64,000 bases of DNA from Agaricus subrufescens (taxonomy: Eukaryota; Basidiomycota; Agaricomycetes; Agaricales; Agaricaceae): assembly GCA_029945375.1 (NCBI GenBank), contig CM057057.1, positions 1,550,001-1,614,000 on the forward strand. The letters run 5' to 3'. Numbering within the stretch: position 1 is the stretch's first letter; the number at the start of each line of letters is the position of its first letter. A program made the position numbers and the translations under genes. Shown here piece after piece: positions 32,865 to 43,929 of this stretch. The notes below the pieces were generated by a model. That model did not search any database, was not told the DNA's origin, and was given only the letters and a program-made list of their open reading frames with translations.

Positions 32865-35800
32865 ATGCCAGGCGACCCCTCTTCTTGCTGCGTACGCCGA
32901 CTTTGTTCCTGGCTCTCTCGGTTCAAGGAACATGTTTTTGCTCCCTTTGCTCCTGCGTCTCCTATTTCTTCTCACCAGTATTCTCGCTTGCCCGATGATG
33001 GCATAGATGCACCAGCTCATTGTGCAGATGTGAGCGTCTCCCCAGCACCTGCCACTCATCATGCATTGGGTGTCCCCGAAGATTCTACTGCAGATTCCAT
33101 GCCCGCTTGCCCATCACCATGTTTATCCCCTTCCCCTCCGACGTCACTTCTTTGCCTGCATCCTCCGTTATCGCCCAGTGGTGCAGAGAAATTAGAGGCA
33201 CTCAACCATCATGTGGATTCACAGCTTTCCCCCGAATCAGTTTCTCATGACCCTTCCACCTCAAGATTATCCGTCCACCCTGTCGCAAATCCCGTCCCCA
33301 CACACCCACCACAAAGCTTGTCTCCTCTTCCTCTGGGTACTCCATTCAGTATTGCAAATCTTAATACATCACTACCTTTACCTACTTCCGGATACAATAC
33401 AGCAGATCTAGATTCACCACATCATACTGCTGATACCAAGGTCCCCCCCGCATTCCCCCCTCATCCACCCTCAGCTTCACAGGTCCCTACTCCTTCCACT
33501 CTGAGCGCCGCGTGTGCTGGTCCAATATTAATCCCCTGTCCCTTCACACGTGGCGTAGTAGATCAGCCTGGTCAGAACTATTGGCTTACATACCCTACTC
33601 CACCGTGTCCACCTCAACTCATACCAAGAGAGACATCGACCTATCAAGGACCAAGCGTGAGTGACACATTTAATTTGAAGCGCTCTCTAACATGGTTCAT
33701 TCCAGCATATGTTTAGCGAGGCCCATAATTTTACAGTGAAAGACTCAACTTTTATCCAGAGCAATACCGCTACAGACAACTGTAAGCACCGTTTGACTTG
33801 TAAAGCAAGTGTTTACTTAGGCCTCCGTTAGTTATGAAGGACCTTTTACAAGAGACGATCATTGGAGCCGAATTTGACTCTTCTGCTCGCGATCCCCCTC
33901 CTCGATGCCATCCAGGAACGCGCCTAGCAATCATACAACGCTGCTTGGACTTCATTGCGCAGTGCCTTGATGAAGAAAAGGTCCGTTGGGTGGTTGGTCC
34001 TGCTGGAGTAGGGAAATCGGCGATCATGCAGATGGTCACTGAAAATGTCCCTGATGGTATCGTCTTCGCCTCTGTCTTCCTTTCCGTCAATGGACGTAGT
34101 GACGGAAGCAAGACGATCCTGACCATTGCCTACCAGCTCGCTGTCAAGTGTGGGCCCTACCGTCAATTCATCCGTGACCAGATCACTTTTGACCCATCTC
34201 TCCTCAAGAAATCAATGTCGGTACAGTTCAACAAATTTATCGTTGAACCATTCATGTTTGGGCGCCTATTCAAGCCTTCCCGACGATTCCTAGTAGCCAT
34301 CGATGGTCTTGACGAGTGCGATGATCGCCTCATTCAGCGAAAGCTCCTCGAGCTAATAACCGATTTCTGCATCACACACCCTACATCTCCGATTTCATGG
34401 ATCATCGCCAGTCGCCCAGAACCCCACATTACCTTGTTTTTCGACAAGGCCGAAGTCAGACAGGTGTATACAAAGGAGGAAGTCAAGATAGATTCTGACA
34501 AAGCATGTGAAGAAGTGCAACGGTTTCTTCGCGACGAGCTGAAGAAGATCAAGACTGAGCACCCTACACTCAGATATAAGCGAGAGTGGCCATTGGAGCA
34601 TGAATTCACCAAAATTGCATCAGCGGCAGGAGGGTTGTTTGCATATGCAGCGACAGTGATCCGATTTATAGCCGACCCTACCCATCGAGGCCCAGCGGCT
34701 CAGCTGCGTCGTGTAATCGAACTCGTTGATGCCAGCCCGAAAGACAGTGCATCGGGAAGAGATCACCCGATGGATCAACTCGACGCGTTGTATAGGAGGA
34801 TCCTCTCCAACGTCCCGGATAGTGGCATGCCGAACACCAGAAAACTGCTAATTTTACATTCATATAAACGTTTTACGGGCCTTGGCTTCCGCACGCAATG
34901 CAATGCATTAGGGCTGACGGAGGAAGATGCATATGATGCTGTTTGTCATTTGCATGCTGTTATGAAGATTCCCAAACCTGACAAGGCTGACGATAACCTC
35001 TCCTATTATCACAAATCATTTGGTGACTTCCTACATGACTTCGAGCGCTCTGGATTTTCTCGCAACTTTAGCTTGGAGGGTTTTGAACTCGATGGTTACA
35101 CCTCATTGCGAATTATTGAGGATCTTCACGATGATGGTGTTGCTCGTGGTGAAGATATCCGTGTCGCTTCAAGTTCCGTTGGTCTTTTGAAAGGTTGCTG
35201 TGATAACATTTCACTTTCGTGGCCTGGTGATGAGCGTTTTGAAAGGACCGATGAAGCAATGCGGACCACCTTATATGAAAAGTCTACGTTTCACGTGCTT
35301 TTGAGTTTCGACGCAGATTTCCAAAGGAGTATATCCTGCTTTCATGTGCTTACCACATGTTTCACTATAGCCTCTCTTGCTTTTCCGTTTGATGCATTGC
35401 TGGCCTCTGTCTTTGTAAGGTCCATTAACCTTGACTTGGTTTTCACTGCTGAAACCTTTGATCAGGAACAGTTTCGTGATGAGGTTGCGAAGCCTGGAAA
35501 GCTTAAGCAAGCACCTCTACGGACGTTTGACTATGCCGCAATTTGTAGAAATGTGGAGTTGCGGTTTACAAGCCCTACGGACAATAATCTCAAAGTTTCA
35601 GAGCCCTGGAATCCGTCATGCAAAGTGGGTCGTAGTTTAGTAATTGTCTGGAGATTACTGAGTTTCCGCCCACGTAGCATGATCAGACAAGTGTAAACGG
35701 TTTAGAGCCGCGGCGAGGATGGTCAACCAAGTTTAAAAGGTATCATACAATTGACTCGGTCGCGGAGGATGACGAGGATACAGACATCCCGCGATTTCGT

Positions 35801-36055
35801 ATCGCCATGTATCAACAACAGCATGAGAAATGGGCTGAGCATGATACTAAATACAGATCTAGCACTATGTGTCTTCCCTGCACACGACGCTTTGCACGTC
35901 ATTTCATGAACAACCAGGATCTACTAGCGACGTATTTCGTCGATGGGACTCAGATGTGTTATGTAGAAGTGACATTCGTAGATCCAGATGATGGAGTATC
36001 GGAGTGGAGATACCAATTCTTGTATTCTGGGTGTCCGAGTAGTCTCGATGCGTAG
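32865..36055 (+). CDS. NLR9: NACHT NTPase, complete five-exon copy (995 aa)
   Basis: Exons 32865-33656, 33706-33781, 33832-35414, 35466-35624 and 35678-36055 join to 996 codons. The opening is MPGDPSSCCVRRLCSWLSRF. Exon 1 (264 codons) parallels NLR8 closely but with small indels. Exon 2 is class B (MFSEAHNFTVKDSTFIQ). Exon 3 opens MKDLLQ. Walker A GPAGVGKS lies at about 345-352, Walker B is FLVAIDGLDECD, and the sensor-like motif is ASRPEPHI. One position of exon 4 has Pro where all others have Leu (AKPGKLKQ). The exon 4 donor is GTGGGT. Exon 5 has CLPC and the end LYSGCPSSLDA instead of LHSGRP. Intron 3 is 51 nt and open. Confidence 0.89.
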
Positions 36056-36189
36056 TGTGTTCTTCCCTATGAAACTCACAATCTATTAGTGTTGTTTGTG
36101 ACAGAGTGTTCCAACGAGAGAAATAGATGTACGACATTTGAGCAGCTCGCGGTGTTTAATATAGTGAGTGCGCTGCGTCGACGGAAGAA

Positions 36190-36420
36190 GCAACGATTGA
36201 TGGACGCCACCGCTCTAGAAATTGATGGGAAATGAGCAGGCCAGCCCCATCACAACATCCCTACATAGGCTAGTTCAATAGAATGACCTCGGCGAGAGTC
36301 TGTTCCCTTGTCCCTCACGCAGCGGCATTTGGTCACATTTGCACAACAGCAGAATTGACACTATTCGATAGTCAAGTTTTCGAGCAGAGCCAGAACGTTT
36401 CTGTCCCTGACTGTCAGATA
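36190..36420. repeat. Spacer repeat, copy 3 of 3 (truncated)
   Basis: Begins at GATTGATGGACGCCACCGC and keeps AGAAATTGATGGGAA, the GGTCACATTTGCACAACAGC stretch and the AGTCAAGTTTTCGAG string of copies 1 and 2; the part nearest SNO1 is missing. Confidence 0.6.
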
Positions 36421-36536
36421 TGAACGATAAACAAAGAGGCTTATTTTTGAGTACATCCATGCGCCATGGTTGCTTAGAACTAGAACGAGAATAAGTCCCT
36501 TTGAAGTCAGTGGGCTGGAACGAGGCAGTTCGGAGG

Positions 36537-36632
36537 TGATAGGCACGTTTGAGTAATACATGAAGCGTGGCTGTGACATTCCTCGTGTCTTCATATAACT
36601 ACTGGTTCTGGGATCACTTGCCTTCTTCCCTC
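36537..36632 (+). promoter_or_regulatory. NLR10 upstream elements
   Basis: TGATAGGCACG (one change from the common 11-mer, then altered), GAAGCGTGGCTGTGACATTC, CTTCATATAACTAC and GGGATCACTTGCC. Confidence 0.5.
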
Positions 36633-36645
36633 CCCACATTCGGGT

Positions 36646-39512
36646 ATGCCAGGAGACCCCTCTTCTTGCTGCATACGCCGTCTCTGTTCCTGGCTCTCTC
36701 GGTTCAAGGACCGTGTCTCTTCTTCCTTTGCTCCTGCATCTCCCAGGCCTTCTCATCAGTATTCGCGTTTGCCTGATGACAGCATAGACGTACCCGTTCA
36801 TGACGTGGACATCTCCCCACCACCTGCCACTTGTCGTGCGTTAGTTTCGGGTGTCTCCGAAGATCACACTGCAGAATCCATCCCCGCCCGCCCATCACCG
36901 TGTTTATCCCCTTCCCCTCCAACATCTCCTCTGCGCCCGGATCCTCCGTTGTTCGCCCCTGGTGAAGGACAACTAGAGGTGCCCAATAACCATGCAAATC
37001 CAGAGCTTTCACCTAGGTCTAAGCCCCATCACACTTCCGTTCTAAGTCTATCCGTCGCCCCGCCCTGTCCACCTCAACTCCCGCCAGGGCAGGGATTGAC
37101 CTATCAAGGGCCAAGCGTGAGTGTCCCGTACAGTTTGACGCGCTCTCTAACACGATTCATCGTAGCATATATTTAGCGAAGCCCATAATTTTACTGTGAA
37201 CGACTCAACATTTATCCAGAGCAATACCACTATGGACAACTGTAAGCACCGTTCGATCTGTAAGGGAGGCACTTACTTATGTCTCCGCTAGTCATGAAGG
37301 AGCTTTTGCAGGAGACTATCATTGGAGCTGAATTTGATTCTTCCGCTCGTGATCCTCCACCTCGATGCCACCCCGGAACGCGTCTGGCCATCATACAGCG
37401 CTGCTTGGACTTCATTGCGCAGTGCCTCGACGAAGGCAAGTTACGTTGGGTCGTGGGTCCTGCCGGAGTAGGGAAATCGGCGATCATGCAGATGGTCACT
37501 GAAAGCGCTCCTGATCATATCGTCTTCGCCTCCATCTTTCTTTCCGTCAATGGACGTAGAGATGGAACCAAGGCTATCCTGACCATTGCCTACCAACTCG
37601 CTGTCAAGTGTGGTCCCTATCGTCAATTCATCCGTGACCAGATCACTTTTGACCCGTCTCTCCTCCACAAATCACTGTCGGTACAGTTCAACAAATTTAT
37701 TGTTGAACCATTCATGTTCGGACGTCTCTTCAACCCTTCCCAGAGATTCCTAGTAGTCATTGATGGTCTCGACGAGTGTAATGATCGTCTCATTCAGCGG
37801 AAGCTCCTCAAGTTGATAACTGATTTCTGCATCGCACATCCCACGTCCCCAATTGCATGGATCGTCGCCAGTCGCCCAGAACCCCACATTACCTTGTTTT
37901 TCGACAAAGCCGAAGTCAAACGGGTGTATACAAAGGAGGAGGTCAAGATAGATTCTGACGAAGCATGTGAAGAGGTGCAACGGTATCTTCGCGACGAGCT
38001 GAAGCAGATCAAGACGGAGCATCCTACGCTCAGATACAAACGAGAGTGGCCATTGGAGCATGAATTCACGAAAATTGCGTCGGCGGCTGGAGGATTGTTT
38101 GCATATGCTGCGACGGTGATCAGATTTATAGCCGACCCTACCCATGGAGGTCCAGCAGCTCAGCTCCGACGTGTAATTGAACTCGTTGATGCTACTCCCA
38201 AAGGCGATGCGTCGGGAAGAAATCACCCGATGGATCAACTCGACGCGTTGTATAGGAGAATCCTTTCCAATGTCCCAGATAATGTCATGCCGAACACCAG
38301 AAAACTACTGATTTTACACTCAAAGAACCGTTTTACTGGTCTCGGCTTCCGCACACAATGCAATGCATTAGGGCTGACGGAGGAAGATGCATATGATGCT
38401 ATTTGTTACTTGCACGCCGTTATGCGAATCCCCGAACCCACCAAGGCTGACGATAATCTTTCCTATTATCACAAATCATTCAATGACTTCCTACACGACT
38501 TTGACCGGTCTGGATTTTCTCGCGACTTTGAATCAGAGGGTTTTCAACTCGACAACGAGACTTCATTGAGAATCATTGAGGATCTTCACGATGATGGCAT
38601 CGCTAACAGTGAAGATATCCGCGTTAATTCGAACGGTCTCATCAAAGGATACTGTGACAATATTACACTTTCATGGCCAGGCGATGAGCGTTTCCTAAAG
38701 ACTGATGAGGAGATTCGAATCACGTTGTTCAAAGAGGCAATGCAGCAAGCACGTATAGTGGTCTCCTTTGATGATTTTCAGAAGAGTGCATCCTACTTTC
38801 ATGCATCGACTACACGTTTCGTTATACCCCCGTATGATTTTCCATTTGAGAGATTGCTGACTAATACTTTTGTAAGTTCCACGAGTCTTCACCCAGTTTT
38901 GAATGCTGAAGCTTTTGATCAGGAACAGTTTCGCGATGAGGTAATGAAGCTTGGAAAGTTGAAGCAAGTGCCTCTCCGGACATTTGACTATGCCGCGATT
39001 TGTGGAAGTGTGAAGTTGCGGTTTACAAGTCCTACTGGCTATGATCTCAAACTATTAGACACCTGTAATCCGCCATGCAAGGTGAGTTATTGTTCAGTGA
39101 TTGTCCGGAATTTACTAAGTCTCCGCTCACATAGCACTATAAGAAAAGCATAGATAGTTTAGAACAGCGGCGAGGATGGTCAACCGAGTTTAGAAGGTAT
39201 CGTTCGGTTGGCACAGTCGCGGAGGATGAGGAGGATACAGAGATCCCCCGCTTTCGTATTGCCATGTATCAACCGCAGCATGAGCAATGGGCTAAAAGGG
39301 ATATCCAATACGCATCCACCACTATGTGTTTTTCCTGCACGCGACGCTTTGCACAATACTTCATGAACAACCAGGATCTACCTGCGACGTATTTCGTTGA
39401 TGGGACTCAGATGTGCTATGTAGAAGTGACATTCGTGGATCCAGATGACAGGGTGTCGGAGTGGAGATACCAGTTTTTCCATTCTGGACGTCCGCGTAGC
39501 CTTGATACGTAA
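36646..39512 (+). CDS. NLR10: NACHT NTPase, complete five-exon copy (887 aa)
   Basis: Exons 36646-37116, 37166-37241, 37292-38871, 38923-39081 and 39135-39512 join to 888 codons. The opening is MPGDPSSCCIRRLCSWLSRF with KDR; exon 1 has 157 codons, about 100 fewer than NLR8, so an internal deletion separates otherwise similar copies. Exon 2 is class B with Ile for Met (IFSEAHNFTVNDSTFIQ). Walker A GPAGVGKS lies at about 238-245; Walker B ends in Asn (GLDECN) rather than Asp; the sensor-like motif is ASRPEPHI. Exon 5 (763-887) begins HYKKSIDSLEQRRG and has CFSC. Intron 3 is 51 nt and open. It lies tail to tail with the intact SNO1, 507 bp apart. Confidence 0.89.
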
Positions 39513-40019
39513 TGGATACTTGACTATTGAAACCCATAATCCATCAGTGTTATTTGTGACAGATCGTTTCAGCGAGAGAACCAGATGTATCATATTTGGG
39601 CACCGAGCAGTTTCTAAGACTGAGTGCGTCGTGTCTCCTTGTGCTGGTACCTATATCACTCTGAAGGGCGTGGCGATCCATGAGCGGGTAGTAAATGCAA
39701 AAGGGTCCATGTATAATGTTTGTGGGGTGTCCATGTCAGTAGTGAAAAGCACTCCTAATTGATTAATGTCCGTAATTTTCGCTTTCAAGCGCTTTGTCGA
39801 TATATGCCTTAAATTTGCTATGTTTTTCTCGGAGATCACATACCGAGACTTGTCGCATCTGCTTCCGCGGCATTGAAGTTTCGGACGATCAGAATTATTT
39901 TGCATCATGGGATGCCACCGGAAATAGTTATATAAGCATAGTGTTATCTATGTCAACATCAACGAAGTGGGACGTTCGGGTTGCTGCGTAAGTTTGGTAG
40001 GGGCGACCAGAACATAATG
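39513..40019. other. 3' flank between NLR10 and SNO1
   Basis: No gene. It is collinear with 30799-31343. It holds the convergent 3' ends of NLR10 and SNO1. Confidence 0.6.
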
Positions 40020-40943
40020 CTACCTTAAGGGTGTGGGCAACGAAGGTAATACGCATTCTCTGACAAAGTATTCGTGGAAACGATTGTCTTGGGTCAATTC
40101 CGGGTGGAATGTAGTGAGGAAGTGGAAGCCTTGTTGGAGAGCTACGAATGTTTTGGGTTCGTGTGTCGAATTTGAGGAGATGAGGGATTCGGGGAGGAGA
40201 TGTGGAGCGAGACAAGAGACGACTTTGATGGGAGGGTCTTCTGGCATGGGATCCAGTGAGAGAACCACCTGCGAGGGGTGATTAGCTGACAAGGATGGGG
40301 TAACACTTGGCGAGCCAACGTACAGGTGCTCTAATGAATATTCCAGTAAATGGACGGTCTGGATCTCTCATGTCGGGAACTTCGAGGTCCGCTTCAAACG
40401 ATTCGACCTAAATAGTATTAATTCTGATACTGGCATCAGCGCAAGGAGTGGGTAAACACACTTGAGATCCCCAGCCATTGCGCGCAATTGTAATAGACAT
40501 TCCACCCAGCAGCTCTTGTCCGCCCTTCTTCGCACCTTCTATGGTCTTTGATAGGAGAATGGCTCCGGCACATGTCCCCCAAACAGGCTTTACCTTAACG
40601 AACTGTCGTAGAGGTTCCAGAAGGCCTGACAGGCGAGCCAGCAACGCTATCGTCGTTGATTCTAACAGAGACCTAATGAGCAGGACGGCTGGTTGAGTGC
40701 ATTGATACAGACCTCCTCCGGGAATTACAAGGGCGGCGCATTTGGACAGTTCCTCGACTGTCCGGACTTGCACAACTTGGATCTCCCTCGGTATCGAAAT
40801 GTTCTGCAGGGCCTCTTGGTGCTCGACAAAGGCGCCCTGGAGAGCTGCGGGTGGGCTCAGCGGAAGATCTCGGAAAGCAGAGAAAAAGTGTGCGCACCGA
40901 GGATGCCAATGACGATGGGCACGTCTGGATGCGGGTGGATCAT
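40020..40943 (-). CDS. SNO1: PdxT/SNO1-type glutaminase of pyridoxal 5'-phosphate synthase (236 aa)
   Basis: Exons (minus) 40943-40898, 40844-40713, 40661-40462, 40407-40324 and 40268-40020 join to 237 codons including TAG. Class I amidotransferase features of the PdxT family are clear: VIGILALQGAFVEH at the N-terminus, PGGESTTIA formed across intron 2, the nucleophile Cys in VWGTCAGAILLS, and the His-Glu pair in TFHPE near the C-terminus. The enzyme hydrolyses glutamine and channels ammonia to the PdxS/SNZ synthase subunit for vitamin B6 synthesis in the cytosol. Length fits yeast SNO1. The ATG at 40943 is the only in-frame Met before the glutaminase core and leaves a short Met-Ile-His-Pro-His-Pro start. 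It is divergent from HRP1 with a 192-bp shared promoter region. No SNZ gene is in the window. Confidence 0.92.
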
Positions 40944-41135
40944 GTCGCCGGGAGAAATTTCGATCGCTGCATTTTTTGGTGACTCGGCGTCGGCGGTCCG
41001 GGCCAGGCCACAGTTGACTGGCAAGGGATCTGACGTGGACTGGCCATTGTGACAGGTGACTAAGCGTGATCATGGCACAACTGCTGTCACGCGTATTACC
41101 GCAACTTTTTCTCTCTTCCTACCACCACCACGACC
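40944..41135. promoter_or_regulatory. Bidirectional promoter region SNO1/HRP1
   Basis: 192 bp between two divergent start codons. No clear TATA box. The segmental duplication stops inside it near GGTGACTC (about 40985), so the pseudogene copy lacks most of this promoter. Confidence 0.5.
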
Positions 41136-43266
41136 ATGTCTGACCTCGATGCGGATCTTTACGGCGGTGCGTGCTGCCCCAGGCTCTCGGCTTTGTTTTC
41201 TCACAGGCTACATAGACCTCTACGGCAACGACGAGGTGGAGCTCACCGAGGATTTCCCAGAAGACTTGGACACCATCCAGGAACTAGCGCCAGTCGAAAC
41301 GGCCACGCCCACATCGGCAAAGCCGGCGGACAAGGCGTCTACCCCACCGCCCCAGAAAACGGCTCAAGATGCGCCAGCAAAGTCCCAAATTCCAACGTAC
41401 ACAAGCTCCGCCGCGCCCGTGCCGTCGGCAAAACCCATAGCCTCGACTTTCACGCAGTCGACACTTCAACAAATACCCACGTTTGAGCAGCAGCAGACTC
41501 AGGACTATCGTGATGGCCAACTTTCGCGCAATCAAAACATTCCCGTCCCTGAGCGGTCCGTGCGCCCGTCAGAGATGAAAGATGAGGGGTAAGCGTGCCT
41601 GATTTCCCTTCTGACTGAATTCCCGCGTCGCCTCTCGCGCACGGTCCCCCTTATATATCCAGGATTTCTGCTGTTGGGCGCTCTTCGGGGCACTTTTGTC
41701 TATCTCAAGCATGACTTTCATCAGTAGATGACTCGTGTAGTCGGTCGTGTCGTCCTCTAAGCTAGCTCTAGCATATCTGCTGCCTCTGTTACACCCAGGC
41801 TAGGCTAGGCTATACTTCCGATACCCGATAAGCTAGGCTATCCCCAATATCCACCAAGCACCACAGTAGAGTCTTCCCCTTCTCTTCCCCTTGTCATAAC
41901 TCTGCTCTGTTTTAGCCTACTCATACTAATAGCAACTCTTTGCCTCCTCTATATACCTCTTGCGCTCTATCCTCAACTTGGCCCTTGCAATTTTCTCGCA
42001 TACTTTCAAATTTTATAGGAAGATGTTCATCGGTGGACTCAACTGGGATACTACAGATGGTACATATATTACCTTATATCTCTTCTCGAATAAGTTTTTT
42101 AATTTTAATTTTTTTCGTAGACACCCTGAGAGACTATTTTACTCAGTTTGGCAAAGTGGACGCCTGTACAATTATGAGAGATGCTGCGGGCCGTTCTCGA
42201 TGCTTCGCTTTCTTGACTTTTGAAGACCCAGCGAGTGTTAATGCTGTCATGGTGCGCGAACACGTGCTCGACGGCAAAATTGTACGTTCTTGCTTTCCCT
42301 ATGAGATTCTATGACTCATTATACCAGATTGATCCCAAACGCGCCATTCCGAGGCAAGAACACCAGCGCGCGACTAAGCTTTTCATCGGTGGTCTTCCGG
42401 GAAGTGTTACCTCTGAGTCTATGCGGGAGTTCTTTTCGCAATTCGGCAAGGTTATTGATTCAACTGTTATGTTGGATAGAGAAACAGGACGAAGTAAGGG
42501 TTTTGGTTTCGTGTCGTTTGAGAATACGGATGTATCGTCGTTCCTCGGGTTCGGTAATCTTGAAATCGATGGGAAATTGGTAAGCGGGGAAACTTTTTTT
42601 GTTGGTCAATCGGGCGCGTAAGTTGACTTTATTGTTTAGATTGACGTGAAACTTGCGCAACCTCGGTATCAACGTGACAGCCAATTCAGTGAAGACGGTC
42701 AACAAGATCAGTCCGGAGGCAACAATTTCCAAAGTAGTGGTGGAGGACAAAATCGTTTCGGAAATACAAGCGGACCGCAAGGGAACTTTAGTGGTGCAAG
42801 TGGTGGTGGCGGCGCTGCACCGCAAACACCATTTGATCCTCAAGCTTTAGCTGCGCTGTATACTCGTATGATGCAAATGGCGGGTGGAGGTATGAATCCT
42901 GCTATGATGAACGGGATGGGTGGGATGAATCCTATGATGGGCGGAATGGGTGGACCGGGATTCAATAATGCCATGAGACCTGGGATGGGGATAGGGATGG
43001 GAATAGGAATGGGTGGTATGCCGGGTGGTATGGGCGGTATGCCTGGGGGTATGGGTGGCATGGGTAGGGGGATGATGCAAGGTAACGCCGGTGGTGGTGG
43101 CGGCGGTGGTGGCGGCGGCGGCAATATGGGTGGTAATATACCGAGAGGACCGAGAGGCGGACCTAGCGGGCCAGGTGCTGGTGGCAACATGCCATCTAAC
43201 GCGAGTGTCGGACCTCAGAGAACAGGTCAGAGGGGTCAACATAACTTCCATCCTTATGCTCGGTAA
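41136..43266 (+). CDS. HRP1: Hrp1-like two-RRM RNA-binding protein (497 aa)
   Basis: Exons 41136-41166, 41207-41588, 42019-42059, 42121-42281, 42328-42579 and 42640-43266 join to 498 codons. The N-terminus (MSDLDADLYGGYIDLYGND) is acidic, then Pro/Ala/Gln-rich. RRM1 starts near residue 139 (RNP2 MFIGGL, RNP1-like RCFAFLTF); RRM2 starts near 222 (RNP2 LFIGGL, RNP1 KGFGFVSF). From about residue 300 the tail is Gly/Met/Asn-rich with GGMGGM-type repeats and a poly-Gly run, ending QHNFHPYAR. This order matches Hrp1/Nab4-type hnRNPs, which act in nuclear mRNA 3'-end processing and export in yeast; related Musashi/DAZAP-like proteins share it, so the exact orthology is less sure. Intron 2 (41589-42018) is 430 nt, far longer than the others here. 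Confidence 0.88.
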
Positions 43267-43929
43267 TCTCTCTCTCCTGGTTTCCATCCTGCTCTCAAAC
43301 CGCGTTTTGTTTTGTCTTGTCTCTCGATGGGTGTCTTTTGGTGATCGTCGTCGTCGTCGTCTTCCTCTGTCTGTTTGATTTTTTTTTCTTGCTCCCGTTT
43401 TTAAAAAAACCCTTTTGATCCCGTCTTGGTTGGTGGGGTTTTGTTGTGTATCAGGGAATAAGGGAGAAGTATTAATGTGGGGGTTGAAGGTTGTGGAACT
43501 GATCGCCTCCCTTTTTTTTTGTTATGCGTTTGTTCTGACTGTTTGTAAAATACTATTAAAATAGCATATATCTTAGAAAATGACGTTTTTTTTTTGTGCA
43601 GATAGTCAGATATCCAGGTTTATTGTTACTTATTTTTATAAGTAGATAAGACAAATAGTTTCCGTAGCTAAAGACCTTTGCTTGTTAGGCGGGGGTAATA
43701 TCGACTATTAACGTTCACTCTCGCTGGTTGTGAAGAGCTGCGCCTTGCTTTCGCAGCATTATTCGTCGACGTCACCAAAAATTCTGGGTGTTAAGAAATC
43801 GAAGGAGGCGAGTGTTACACACATGAGATGAACTAAGTCTATTACATTTGTATTCCCTGTAGAAACTCTTCGCAGCTGAGTAGTACAAGCGACGTTTAGT
43901 AAATTACTCCGGCAATGACAGGGTGTATA
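43267..43929. other. 3' flank between HRP1 and NLR11
   Basis: No gene. Poly-T tracts follow the HRP1 stop (43380-43420, 43511-43520 and 43587-43597). Near 43847-43894 lies the 3' block shared by the right-arm NLRs. This is where the two arms' orientations meet. Confidence 0.55.
43847..43894 (-). other. Conserved 3' block of NLR11
   Basis: On the plus strand it reads TTTGTATTCCCTGTAGAAAC then TCTTCGCAGCTGAGTAGTAC; equivalents lie at 47459-47512 (NLR12), 50803-50850 (NLR13) and 55599-55650 (NLR14), always 30-50 bp past the stop. It is probably 3' UTR or terminator sequence. I did not find it behind left-arm genes. Confidence 0.5.

Larger units (their letters stand above)
36056..36645. other. 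Intergenic, NLR9 to NLR10
   Basis: No gene. It carries the third, shortened spacer repeat (36190-36420) and the NLR10 promoter with TGATAGGCACG at 36537-36547. Confidence 0.6.
36530..41000 (+). repeat. Segmental duplication, right copy (NLR10 plus intact SNO1)
   Basis: Counterpart of 27510-32310. Because SNO1 here is intact and sits in a natural divergent pair with HRP1, this copy is the likely source. Boundaries are approximate. Confidence 0.75.

Noticed and set aside
40408..41073. A single 221-codon minus-strand frame for SNO1
   Set aside because: It reads through introns 1, 2 and 3: it lacks the VIGIL start, breaks PGGESTTIA and ends early. The five-exon model restores all PdxT motifs and an exact 711-nt coding length.
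42840..43190. Minus-strand Pro/Ile-rich frame opposite the HRP1-like tail
   Set aside because: It is the reverse reading of GGN/ATG-rich repeats; the plus strand has a coherent multi-exon RRM protein ending there.
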